The translations under genes and the position numbers were made by a program. From Acheta domesticus (Eukaryota > Arthropoda > Insecta > Orthoptera > Gryllidae), in assembly GCA_031308135.1 (NCBI GenBank), contig JAHLJT010004567.1, positions 131,725,060 to 131,789,059 of the forward strand: a stretch of DNA of 64,000 nucleotides, read 5' to 3'. The notes beneath the pieces are model-generated. The model was not told where the DNA came from. It ran no database searches and saw only the letters and a list, made by a program, of their open reading frames with translations. Positions 47,755-58,371 of this stretch are shown one piece after another. The stretch's first letter is position 1. The number at the start of each line of letters is the position of its first letter.

Positions 47755-48105
47755 TGCCGAAAAACAGCAAAAGAAACAAAGAAACCGTGTGGAAGAAATT
47801 TCAAAAATTTTGTGAAAAAAGAAAATACGAATGGACAGCACAAACTACAAGTGAGGAATTTACACATATTTTAGGTAATTAATATACGAAGATTAGATGG
47901 TGAAGAGTACAAATAATATGCTATCAAAACAATGTGGAACGTTACATCAAAAATTATGCAGGAAAATACTTTAATGAGTGCACACGTGTGTTCAATCTAT
48001 TCGAAACCGACGAATTCCGCTGCTAATTCACCTTGTACATCTTCCATTTCAAATACTTCCACGGAAGGGCAAGACTTGGAAAACAACCTCCTACAACTTC
48101 AATGA
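47755..48105 (+). pseudogene. Crypton-like (tyrosine recombinase-related) gene relic, exon 2
   Basis: It reads KETVWKKFQKFCEKRKYEWT and TSEEFTHIL, then after a stop and a one-base frameshift NIRRLDGEEYK, a second stop and YAIKTMWNVTSKIMQE. The pattern W..F..FC ... IRR.DG.EY matches the SAM-like N-terminal domain of Crypton recombinases and of Crypton-derived proteins (ZMYM2/QRICH1-type). A serine/threonine-rich end follows to a stop near 48104, with AATAAA about 12 bases on. The catalytic R-H-R-Y part is absent. Either it is a dead fragment, or a truncated gene that decayed recently; the retained intron argues against retroposition. Confidence 0.6.
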
Positions 48106-48129
48106 TTGTGCTTTTAATAAATGTTCTTT

Positions 48130-48980
48130 TAAGTAGCCTTGTTATTATTGTTTTTCGAAAGTTTTATTACCATAAAATTGAAACATACTTGAAATCGTTT
48201 TCTGCATTAAACTGTTATTCAAATGTTACTTTATTATAAGTTATTCCAGGAGGCAGTGATAAGTCGGAGCTGAATGAAAGAACGCTACGCGAGTCGTGAA
48301 TTTACCGGCTAGCACAGCACTTCTCCTGATATTACTTATGACTATAATTTTGCAATTGCAGTGTTACCAGTTCACATCCCGTTTGGAGTTAATATATAAG
48401 GCCATTGAGTGTTGGGAATTTTTGAACGAGAGCATAACATTAACAGCTACTAAGATTCATTGATAAGTCCAATGCCAGATACTCGTAGAATATATTTGAA
48501 CAAATCTACACATGAAAGAAATTTTCAACACAAGAATGTAGTTTTAAAACAGTTTATAGCGTCGGCGACGGCACATTCAACTAGTACGGTATTATTTGTG
48601 TCATAAAATGCCCAATTATGAACAATTTCTTGCAACAGAAAAGGTCGTTTATAATGCTGGAATACAAAAAATACTTTTACTAGCACTTTATGAAATAGAA
48701 ATATGATAAAACGTATTACTTTACGTAATATTTACATAAAGAGCTATAGGGATTATTCTATATGATTTAACACAATAAATTCAACTTTTCCACATTTTCG
48801 TGACATTATTCAATATACAGTACTTGTATGTTTCCCTCTCAAAAAACCTGGACAAACCTTCTCCTTTTTCTTCGATAAAACCACATGTATCTTATTTGTT
48901 AGGTTCAAAAAACTACAGGAATCTGTTTGGTTCGTATTTCACGAAAGGAACAGATATAGTACGGGTCAGTCTGTGGATGT
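48130..48980. other. Spacer before LINE
   Basis: No feature recognised. The 5' end of the following LINE is not defined; it may lie near 48985-49100, where the sequence becomes GC-richer. Confidence 0.3.
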
Positions 48981-49402
48981 CCCTCGTCGAGTGAACACCG
49001 TTCCGGAGCGCTCCGAGCTTAGGCGCAGGTAGTTTTCTTGCAGGTGGTCAAAGGCTTAGTGTACTGCACCGGCGGTGTCGTCGCAGCGCAAGGATTGAAA
49101 GATAAGTGTTGCACGCTTCTTATATATTTGTCTTTTTGGTTTGTTCTTTTTATAACGTAACTGTAACTGCAGTGATATCGCTTATTGCATACTCTATTTT
49201 GAACTTATTTCTTTTGAGGTAGTTATCAAATTCCACTGTCCATTTTCTCCATTTAAATTTTACCTTGTTCCTGTAACATATATTAGAATTTCAAATTTTC
49301 AAATACGAGCAATAGCTAATAACTTCACTCCTTTGCTTGAAATTATCTATCTTCTGTTCCCTTCGCCATCAATTTTCTTTCATTATCTCCATCTCCATCA
49401 GC

Positions 49403-50088
49403 ATGGCAAGGACCAATAGATCCAACTCTAGCGCGGCCAGTATCAACGCAGAGTTGAACACGGCATTGCAAGAGGTGGTGAAGTGTCCTGCTTTCCTCGA
49501 ATCCTTAGCGTCCGTTCTCACCGGAATGGTCGCCACGAAGTTAGAGGAGAGTATGCGCTTCAACACAGATTTAATAAACGATTTGCGCAGGTAACTTGCA
49601 GAACGTGACCGGGAAATAAAAATTTAAAGGCAGAACTAGACGCAAAAACCGATCAGCTGGAGATGTACACCCGGCGGAACTCCCTGCGGATCTTTGGAGT
49701 AAAAGAAAGCGACAGTGAAGATCCAGACCAGCTGGCGATCGACGTGGCGAAAAAGATAAGTGTTGATTTAAACCGCAACGATATCGATAGATGCCACAGA
49801 GTGGGACCAAGGATCCCTGGGAAATCCCGCCCACTTATTGTAAAATTTGTTAGTTACAGGAAGCGCCGGGAGGTCTTCCGCGAAAAGAGAAAGATGAAAA
49901 GTTCTGGCATGACCATTCGGGAAGACTTAACAAAAGCTCGCCTGGATCTCTTGAATGAAGCTATTTCTACTTTCGGGCTGAGGAACGTGTGGACAGAAGA
50001 CGGAACTATCATCGTTAAAACAGGTAGTGGCCGTGCCCGCGTGCAGACAAAGGCCGAGCTGCAAGCTGTAGGTAGCCGCTTAGCGTAG
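49403..50088 (+). pseudogene. LINE ORF1 (nucleic-acid-binding protein), disabled
   Basis: Translation from the ATG at 49403 (MARTNRSNSS) reaches a stop at about 49592; after a frameshift near 49620 the coding sense continues to 50086. The second part has LEMYTRRNSLRIFGVKE, DIDRCHRVG and KFVSYRKRREVF, the conserved core of the L1-type (Transposase_22-like) ORF1 found in many invertebrate LINEs. The segment before it (AELDAKTDQLE) is heptad-like and probably the coiled coil for trimerisation. ORF1 binds LINE RNA and aids reverse transcription. Confidence 0.8.
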
Positions 50089-50207
50089 AGCGCCCTCCCC
50101 CAAAACCTTACCCCTCTCACCACAGCCAAACGCACTCTTGGTATTTCCAAGACAATTTCCTTCTCTTGTTTATTTACACTCTTTCTTAATACCCCCTTTC
50201 TCAAGGC

Positions 50208-53096
50208 ATGACGTCACTAACAGGTAACAAGAATTCAAACCTACTTCATTCTTCTGTACCAGAACTAGATACGCAACCGTTGCTACACGCCGACGGTTCC
50301 CGTAATCATATTTTAACTCCCGCGTCGCAATCATTTTTTGTAGGACATATAAATGCACAGTCCCTCTATTGCCATATCGATGAAGTAAGAGAGCTAGTCA
50401 CACTGCACCATTTTCATGCACTCCTTGTTAGCGAAACGTGGCTAAAGGCGACTTTTAACACGTCTCTTGTTTCACTTCCTGGCTACCATTTTCTAAGAAC
50501 CGATAGGAATCCTAGTGTCGCATCACGTGGTGGAGGTGTCGGTATCTATATCCGCGATGATCTTGCTTATAAATGTATCGTATCTTCAACAGGCGAAGTT
50601 AATCAGTCTAATGAATACCTCTTCATCGAAGTCTCAATTTTTGGCAAAAAATACGCCTTAGCGGTGGTGTACTGCCCACCAAAAACAGGAAATATTAGGC
50701 CATGGGCAATGTAATTGCATCTTGTGCAACCAAGTACGAAAACATAATATTGATGGACGATTTTAATTGCAATCTTCGTTCACCATTACCGCTTGCCGAG
50801 AATTTCAAGCGTTTCTTTTACGAAATGAACCTTACGATTTTGCCGCTAAATCCTACACATCACACTGCCGGCGCAGACACATGGATCGACCATATGATAG
50901 TATCAAATCACGAGAAAGTAAATCACCATGGGCAGATGTCAGTTCCCGGGATATCTAAACATGACCTAATATATTTATCATATCGCATGAAATGCCCAAA
51001 ATATACGCCCAAAATCTTTAAATACCGTGAATATAAGAACTTCAATTCGGAAGCATTTACTTCCGACGGCTTATCTGTGCCATGGCATCTTATAAATCAA
51101 GAAAATTGTATAGATAGAAAAGTAAATACTTTTACGCGCTTACTGACGGAACTTCTTAATAGGCATATTCCAATTAGGACAGCTCGCGCGACACGCTCCC
51201 CCCGCTCCCTGGTTAACGGAGGAAAAACAGAGAGATGCCGCCTTCAATGTATTTCGTAACACAAAGTGCGAACATGACAGAGATGCATACAAGAAACTGA
51301 GAAATCTTGTAACGCAAAAATCTAGGAACGCTAAAATTAAATATTATCATAGTATTCTTGGCACGAACAGAGACTCAAAACAAGTATGGAAATCGCTGCG
51401 CACTTTAGGCTTAGGCAAATCACGAACCCCATCGCAAATCGATACACCCCTTGATGCTCTTAACCAGCGTTTTGCTAACATGGCTCCTCACTTCGATTAC
51501 TTCTCAAAAAACAAAACTCTCTCAACCTTACGATCCGTTTCGGTACACACTCAGGAAGAATTCTTTTTTGCATCTACAAATCGTTATGAAATTTTTAAAA
51601 CCATTCAGAGCCTCAAATCAAACGCCTCAGGGACAGATAATATCAATGCTAAATTACTAAAAGTCAGAGCCGAAGTTATATACCCCATTGTAACTGACAT
51701 TATAAATTTTTCCCTAACAAGTGGTACGTATCCAAACTCTTGGAAAACCGCGCTTGTCCACCCTCTTCCTAAAATTACTACAAACCCTCCTGAATACAGA
51801 CCGATAAGTATTCTACCTACAATTTCAAAAGTTCTAGAAAAAATTGCGCGACGTCAAATTATAAGTTACCTCGAAAGCAAAAATCTCATTAGCGATCAAC
51901 AATATGGCTTCCGATGAGGCAGAAACACAGGTACTGTTCTCTTAAATATTATTGAAGAAGCTAGAATCTCCATTGATAAAGGTAAATTAACAATACTTGT
52001 TCTTCTAGATTTTAGTAAAGCATTTGACTCGGTCGATCACGAAATCCTGCTTGAAAAAATGAAAATATTGGGTTTTGCTAAACCCACAATACGATGGTTC
52101 ACTCAATATCTTTCAAATCGACAGCAAATCGTTGTATCTGGTGAAAAACAATCCATTGCTGTTAAAACTTCCCGTGGTATTGCGCAGGGAACGGTTCTAG
52201 GACCCTTAGGATTTTTAATTTATGTAAATGACGTAGGACAATTCCTCAATCACTGTAAACACAAAATGTACGCTGACGACCTACAAATCTATATAAGTGG
52301 ATACCCATCGGAGTTGAACTCATTAGCCCAGAAAATAAACGATGACTTAAAGGCTCTCAATAAATGGGCAGAAGCCCTTGGTCTCTTATTAAATCCAATG
52401 AAATCGCAAAGCTTAGTGATAGGCTCTCGCAACGCTTTGAACAAATTGGAGAAATCCTCCCTTCCGGAAATTAGCATAGGTAACTCTCCTGTTCCCTGGT
52501 GTAGCGATGTAAAAAACTTAGGAATACATATAGACAACACACTTAGTTGGACCACACAAGTAGGTAAGATTTGCCAAAAAGTCTTCGCAGGCCTCCATTC
52601 CCTAAAACGAGTCAGAGAACTACTACCCATTAACACTCGCGTAAGTCTATTAAATTCACTTATAATGCCTCATTTCGACTATTGTGATTTCCTGCTTACG
52701 GACTTAAAGCTCAAGCAACAACGCAAATTACAAATAGCACAAAATGCATGCATCCGCTTCATGTTCGATCTTAGAAGATACGATCATGTATCTGAGTTTT
52801 ATGGTCAAACAAACATTCTCTCAATCGAAAAAAGGAGAAATTTTCATAGCCTTCTTCTTCTCCATAAAATTTTGAATAATTGCTATCAAACGCAATTATT
52901 GCAAAACTTTAAAATGCTGACGCTTGAACGATCACGTTCCTCGCGATTACTATGCATACCGCGGCACAATACGGTATCCTATAGTAAGTCATTTACTGTA
53001 ACTGTAATTAGAATATGGAACTCACTACACACACATCTCAAACAAATTAGCGATTTCAGAAAATTTAAAACTCTACTCAGTGATTGGATTAAATGA
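50208..53096 (+). pseudogene. LINE ORF2: AP endonuclease and reverse transcriptase (CR1/Jockey group)
   Basis: Endonuclease motifs are HINAQSL (about 50350), SETWL (50430), RGGGVGIYI (50530), LMDDFNCN (50753; normally GDFN) and WIDHMIVS (50883). Reverse transcriptase motifs are YRPISILPTISKVLEKI (51800), LLDFSKAFDSVDH (52007), GIAQGTVLGP (52180) and YADD (52270). The C-terminus (NACIRFMFDLRRYDHVSEFY to LLSDWIK) lacks RNase H. Coding is broken by a frameshift near 50700, another in a C6 run near 51192-51200 and a stop at 51916-51918. Few defects in 2.9 kb mean a recently active family. Confidence 0.9.
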
Positions 53097-54122
53097 AATA
53101 ATTATAGATAACACAAACTCCTATTTCCACTTTCACACCTTAATTAAACACCACGTACGCGATTACCACTGACCAAATTCGGTTACATTCCAAGACGTCA
53201 AGCTGTTCTTCTGCACTTTTCTCCTCTTTGCTCTATCGCTGAAATCTCTAACGCCAAGTATGTTACATGTACTAAGTTCTTAACGCATTTTCAGTCTTGG
53301 TATGTTGAATTTTTTCTTGTACATCCGCCTGCTTTCTGTTTCCGTTTCTTCTTCTGTTACAGATTATCTTCTAGTCATCAGCCATTTTCTGCGTCATCTA
53401 GAAAACATCTGGAAAACATTTATGTATGCGAAAAACTTTGTAATAATATTATCATCATTCCCCCTTCCCACTCTCCTTAATCTCATAATCAACTCTAACT
53501 CCCTCTCTCTTTCTCCCTCTGCTTCCCTTTTGCCATTACCCTTTAACTCCCTCTAACGCACTCTACTTTCCTTTTGTCATTTACCCTTTTCCTTTAATCT
53601 TTCCATTTTTTCACACTGATTTTTTTCTTGTGTTACGGCCCTAAACCGCCATCCTGATTGAGGTTTTCCTGGGTTTACTCAATCGCTTAAGGCGTATGCC
53701 GGGATGGTCCCTAGTCTTGCATCCGAGATTTACATGTAAAATCTGCCCTCCTTTCTTCTTGTAATTTGTCAACAATTGAGGCATTCGGGTGTAGGTAATA
53801 ATTTCTGACATTTTTCGAAAGTAAAATTATTAACATTCCACATCCTTCTTGAAAGTAAGAAACATGGGCTCTCATGGGCATGTTAGTTTTAGAGTCCTGA
53901 AAATACCAACGAAAATATATTCATATTTTATGTTTCATTAGTTGTGTGCAGTACATTTCTATTACCTAATACGATCATTGCACTTTCGTAATTAACGTGA
54001 AATGTCAGCTACCATTGTTTCCACCCGAACTCCTCAATTGTACTTATTGTAAATGTAAATATTTTAGTGGTTAGGCGGAAGAGCAGGCCTTATGGCCTGA
54101 GCCTCGCCAGAAATAAAGACAT
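53097..54122 (+). repeat. LINE 3' UTR with terminal hairpin
   Basis: It contains a block ending 'aatcgcttaaggcgtatgcc' plus GGGATGGTCCCT (53680-53712) that I recall, from memory only, as widespread in arthropod repeats. The end is a CAGGCC-TTAT-GGCCTG hairpin (54083-54099), a GCCTCGCCAG box, an AATAAAG and then the TTA tail. The hairpin is probably what the reverse transcriptase recognises. Confidence 0.8.
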
Positions 54123-54147
54123 TTTATTATTATTATTATTATTATTT
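54123..54147. repeat. (TTA)n, 3' tail of LINE and flank of R4/Dong element
   Basis: About seven TTA units follow the LINE's 3' end directly. They are also the 3' (minus-strand) junction of the R4/Dong element. Confidence 0.9.
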
Positions 54148-54252
54148 TTCCTCTAAATCACGACTTAGGATGTTATGTGTCGGCTGAATATAAAATCTAC
54201 TCCAGGTTGCAACCAGCTACCTAAGGAGCAGATCTAGGGACTGTCGGTGCCT

Positions 54253-57200
54253 CTACAATACTTTGCGCAAAATGTGGGCTGTTCCAAATAAAGCTATTTC
54301 TTGCACTTCCCAGTCTTTTGGATTACCTGGGAGTTTAGACAAGTTCTTACTCAAATTTTGCGGAACAAATCCCAGAGCTCCGATAACTATCGGTACGACC
54401 TGTGCTTTTACGCCCCACATTCGGCTGATCTCGATTTCCAAACTCTTGTATTTAAGACTTTTCTCTGCCTCCTTGGTAACGACGTTTTGATCGCAAGGTA
54501 CAGCAACATCCACAAGCAAACACGATTTGTTCTCCAAATCCCGGATGACTATATCCGGTTTGTTTGCTGCTATCGTGCGATCAGTTTGAATTTGTTGGTC
54601 GTACAATATCGTACACAATCCAACAGACGTCACCGGTTTCGGTGAGTGTTCGTACCACTTGGGGCATGTGTTCGGAACTTCGAGGGCGGTACAGATCTGC
54701 CAGTGGAGGTAGCTACACACCCTGTCGTGTCTTTTCAAGTATTCGGTCTTTGCTAGGATTGGACAAGCTGAGACAATATGATCGATGGTTTCTACGTGTT
54801 CCTGACAAATGCGGCATTTATCATCTTGGGAAATTTTGAGAACCGCTTTATCATAATGTCGTGTTCTCAAGGCCTGATCTTGGGCAGCTATTACAAGTGC
54901 TTCCGATTCTGGCTTCATTCTTCCCCTTTTAAGCCACATAAATGATTGATCTTTATTGATCTGTACCTTGTCCATTCTTTTTAGATATTGTCCGTGGAGT
55001 GGTTTGTCTCTCCACGATTTCTTTAACATTTTTTGTGTCTCAAATTTCATGTTAAGTAGCATCAGAAGTTCAGTGTCTCTGTCATTCTGGTTGTCTTGCA
55101 TAGTCTTGTTCGCAATGCTTCTTGCTACACTTACAATGCCTCTGTTTCCCATTCTTCGGTCAGATTTCATGACCTGCCTCATTAGTGGGTCATCTTGATG
55201 GCTGACTACATACTTTCCCATCCCGGTTATGGCATTGTGCCAGGAGGCTTCAATTTGTCTCAGGCCTCTTCCTCCTTCCTTACGTGGCACATAAAGTCTA
55301 TGTACATCAGCTCGGGGGTGGGCAACATGATGCATTGTAAGCAATTTTCTGGTTTTTCGATCCATGATGCGAATTTCCTGTTCAGTCCAGTCTACTAGTC
55401 CGAAACTGTATTCGGCTACAGGCACCGCCAAACTACCTATTGCAGATATTTTATTCCTTGAGTTCAGAGCGGACTGCAGGACAAGTCTCACTCGTCTATA
55501 ATACTCTCTGCGAATTCTCTCTTTCATTGTGTCGTTCGAGATGGTCTCACATTCTTCAATGCCCAGATATTTGTAAGTTTTACCTGGCTCAAGATCTTGA
55601 ATCACAGTGTGTCTATCAACTTCAATGTTCTCGGACGTGGTCATTTTGCCTCTTTTTAAGTTGGCTTTTGCACACTTGTCAAGACCAAACTTCATGCAGA
55701 TGTCATTGCTAAAATCATTGATGACAGACAGCATTTGGGAGAGAATCGCATCATTCTTAGCAAAAACTTTAAGATCATCCATGTAAAATAAATGTGATAC
55801 AGGCATTTCATCACCATGGAGCTTGTAACCAAAGTCAGTGTGCGACAGCTGTCTTGATAGAGGAATCAAACTAATGCAAAACAGCAGAGGGGATAGTGAA
55901 TCTCCTTGAAAAATTCCCCTGTTAATCTGAATACTTCTGGTTTCTACTACTCCCTTTCCGCTGTGGATTAGTAACCTGGTACTCCACGACTTCATACTAG
56001 CCTTGCAAAACTCAACAAGTCTAGGATGAAATCGATAGATCTCCAGGGTCTTCAAAATCCAATCGTGTGGTACACTGTCAAAGGCCTTCTGGTAGTCAAT
56101 CCAAGCCATGCTTAAATTACGTTTTCGTTTCTTTGCATCATTCAAAATTATTTTATTCAGAAGCAAGATTTCCTTACAGCCATAGGAACCTTTACGACAT
56201 CCTTTCTGTTCAACTGGCAACAGATGGTTCTTCTCTAGGTGCCTATACATTTTGTCAGCAATTGCTGCAGTTATAAGTTTGTACATTACTGGCAAGCAAG
56301 TAATTGGCCTGTAGTTCTTCGCCAAAGAGCTGTCTCCTCCTTTGGGTAGCAAATACGTAATGCCGCGAGTGAGCCATTCGGGGAGTTCGTTAGGGTTTTC
56401 TAAAATTTTATTAACAGCCTTTGCAAGATGAAAATGTAGTGCTGTTAATTTCTTAATCCAATAAATCTGGATCTTATCAACCCCAGGGGATTTCCAGTTT
56501 CCCATGTTCTTAATTGTTTGGCATAGGTCCTCTTTCGAGAATCCTTGAACATGTTCCACTGCTTCCACGAGTCCATTGGCAGCATCAACTTCAGATTGGA
56601 GCCACGATGCGTCTTTGTTGTAGAATCTGGTTTCCTCCCAGATTCCTGCCCAAAATGTTTCGATGTCATCTTTTGAAGGAGGGGCAGCATTGCCATTCGG
56701 TTTTTCAGTCAGACTGCGATAGAATCTCTTCGCGTCTGTTTCAAACAACCGGTTCTGTACACGGAAATCGTTTCTACGTTTGTACCGTCTTATTCGTTGA
56801 GCCCATGCTTGGATTTTTTCTTTTAGCTTTTCAGCTACCATTAGCCTTGTCGTGTCATTGTCAATTAGGTATTTTTGTTCAACATGGAGTATTTTTTGTT
56901 GAACTTTATACGTGTGGTTTGACTTAGAAGATGCCTCGGCTAGGAGTGATATTTCACGCCGTGTGTCGGCTATCCGTTTCATAATTCTTTTCATCCACGG
57001 AGGTACGGAGCTTTTTACTCTGTCTGGCTGTCGGCCATCGGTGTTCTTGGCTGGTCCCAAAATTATCTGAGATACTAGATATCCAGTTGCATACACGATG
57101 TGATTGATTTCAGTAATATCTAGATCTCTACTTGAGGTCTGTACAACCTCATTTAAGACAGAATTCGCTGTTTCTATCACTCTCTTAGCTTTAGCATTTT

Positions 57201-57870
57201 CGTAAATTCTCCTCAACGGTGCACGAGATTCGAATGGAAGTAGACGAACTCGTTCTATCTCGCGTCGGAGGAGGTCCCGCATCATGTCCTTATCGTGTGA
57301 CTCATGGCCAGATGAATTTTCACCACTGACGGATGTTTCATTTGGAAGAGATGAACCTTGAAGTGGATCATCGTTTTCAGGGATATTAGATGGTTCTAAA
57401 TGTTCGTCATGTGGATGGTTTGATTGATGAACATACTCTGCGTTTCTCTGGATGTCTGCAAGTTGTTCGGCTGTGAATTTTCCACTGCTGAGTATGTATC
57501 GTCGTTGACTGGCAAGCTTCTTTGAGTCTAGGGTAGGTCTCATATCTGGGTTCCGCTCTCTCCATATCTTAAAAACTTCTATTTCTGAGCCCCCATTTTT
57601 CGCTTTTGCATAGTAAAAGCACCACATCACCTCCATTAATTCATCCCGGGTCCATCTCTGACGATGGCTTCGAGCTACTGCCGGCTCTGGGTCCCTGGGA
57701 CTAACATCCGTGGGATGGCCAGATGTCGACAAGGTGACATTAGCTCGGTTCCTGAGCAGGTATGGGACATTGGTAGAACAAGGCACGTTAAGGTTCATTA
57801 CATTGCTTGTTCTATCCATTTTGCTCATTGGTTTGAATTGAAGATTCGCAGGACGCAAGTTCGAGTTCAC
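54253..57870 (-). CDS. R4/Dong ORF: reverse transcriptase with restriction-like endonuclease
   Basis: 1205 residues without interruption. Residues about 70-110 (RQRWTRDELMEVMWCFYYAK) look like a DNA-binding helical region. The reverse transcriptase spans about 450-760, with YRPITCLP (520), WIDYQKAFDSVPHDW (590), GIFQGDSLSPLLF (652) and the catalytic FYMDD (695-699). Near 1019-1036 is a C-x2-C-x8-H-x4-C zinc motif, followed by a PD-(D/E)xK-type endonuclease signature, KPDIVIRD (1104) and LLVDVAVP (1118). This order (central RT, C-terminal zinc motif and restriction-like endonuclease) defines the R2/R4 lineage. An undamaged ORF makes activity possible. Confidence 0.93.
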   Translation of the reverse strand: MNSNLRPANLQFKPMSKMDRTSNVMNLNVPCSTNVPYLLRNRANVTLSTSGHPTDVSPRDPEPAVARSHRQRWTRDELMEVMWCFYYAKAKNGGSEIEVFKIWRERNPDMRPTLDSKKLASQRRYILSSGKFTAEQLADIQRNAEYVHQSNHPHDEHLEPSNIPENDDPLQGSSLPNETSVSGENSSGHESHDKDMMRDLLRREIERVRLLPFESRAPLRRIYENAKAKRVIETANSVLNEVVQTSSRDLDITEINHIVYATGYLVSQIILGPAKNTDGRQPDRVKSSVPPWMKRIMKRIADTRREISLLAEASSKSNHTYKVQQKILHVEQKYLIDNDTTRLMVAEKLKEKIQAWAQRIRRYKRRNDFRVQNRLFETDAKRFYRSLTEKPNGNAAPPSKDDIETFWAGIWEETRFYNKDASWLQSEVDAANGLVEAVEHVQGFSKEDLCQTIKNMGNWKSPGVDKIQIYWIKKLTALHFHLAKAVNKILENPNELPEWLTRGITYLLPKGGDSSLAKNYRPITCLPVMYKLITAAIADKMYRHLEKNHLLPVEQKGCRKGSYGCKEILLLNKIILNDAKKRKRNLSMAWIDYQKAFDSVPHDWILKTLEIYRFHPRLVEFCKASMKSWSTRLLIHSGKGVVETRSIQINRGIFQGDSLSPLLFCISLIPLSRQLSHTDFGYKLHGDEMPVSHLFYMDDLKVFAKNDAILSQMLSVINDFSNDICMKFGLDKCAKANLKRGKMTTSENIEVDRHTVIQDLEPGKTYKYLGIEECETISNDTMKERIRREYYRRVRLVLQSALNSRNKISAIGSLAVPVAEYSFGLVDWTEQEIRIMDRKTRKLLTMHHVAHPRADVHRLYVPRKEGGRGLRQIEASWHNAITGMGKYVVSHQDDPLMRQVMKSDRRMGNRGIVSVARSIANKTMQDNQNDRDTELLMLLNMKFETQKMLKKSWRDKPLHGQYLKRMDKVQINKDQSFMWLKRGRMKPESEALVIAAQDQALRTRHYDKAVLKISQDDKCRICQEHVETIDHIVSACPILAKTEYLKRHDRVCSYLHWQICTALEVPNTCPKWYEHSPKPVTSVGLCTILYDQQIQTDRTIAANKPDIVIRDLENKSCLLVDVAVPCDQNVVTKEAEKSLKYKSLEIEISRMWGVKAQVVPIVIGALGFVPQNLSKNLSKLPGNPKDWEVQEIALFGTAHILRKVL

Positions 57871-58228
57871 AGATCACACTTAACCTTCGGGTTGTTTCCT
57901 GCCATCCGTTACTGCGACCCATAGTGGCCTCGGGGCATCCCCCCGCAGGGCCCAGCAAGGGGTCCCTCCGATCGCCAGTCGGCATTACTAAACCCTACGG
58001 GATTTTCACTGACTGCTGAAGGCAGCCTCCTTCGCTGGCTAATGCAAGGTTCGGGCCTCCACTCTAATCAGTGGCCTGGTGTGCCAACCCAGTTTCTCTC
58101 CTGTACCCTCTATGGGCCGACAACAGGAAGTCCAAAGGTTCATGACCCTTCCCTCTCTACTTACTTCCCACTCTCCTCAAAATGGAGTACTTCTTCGTCG
58201 GACCCCTCACCTTCAACCTATTCAGCAA

Positions 58229-58332
58229 GGGAGACCCTACCAGTAGCTAGGCTACCACTGACATAGCTCTCAGGCTCATGGGGGTACTCAAGCTCCACCA
58301 CCAACTCCAAGGTCGTGTACTCCCTAGGTGGA

Positions 58333-58333
<1 letters not shown>
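58229..58333 (-). ncRNA. Candidate HDV-like self-cleaving ribozyme at element 5' end
   Basis: On the minus strand CTCCACC (58327-58333) can pair with GGTGGAG (58293-58299) as P1. ACC (58311-58313) and GGT (58300-58302) can form the 3-bp P3 with an 8-nt loop, immediately before the P1 3' strand. GGGAG (58320-58324) and CTCCC (58229-58233) could form P2, and a GTAGC/GCTAC hairpin between them P4. Cleavage would fall exactly at the junction with the TAA repeat. R2 elements carry such ribozymes, and R4 may. I could not place the catalytic cytosine, so this is a hypothesis. Confidence 0.35.

Positions 58334-58371
<38 letters not shown>
58334..58371. repeat. (TTA)n flank at the 5' junction of the R4/Dong element
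   Basis: About twelve TTA units, longer than the run at the other junction; together they would have formed the target microsatellite. Confidence 0.95.

Larger units (their letters stand above)
54148..58333 (-). mobile_element. Full-length R4/Dong-type non-LTR retrotransposon
   Basis: A 4.2-kb minus-strand element is flanked on both sides by TTA repeats (TAA on its own strand), the known target of Dong elements. It has a GC-rich 5' UTR (57871-58333), one long ORF (54253-57870) and a short 3' UTR with GGTTGCAACCTGGAGTAG. It appears to have inserted into the TTA tail of the LINE ending at 54122. An older, truncated relative is at 10.9-12.2 kb. Confidence 0.9.
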
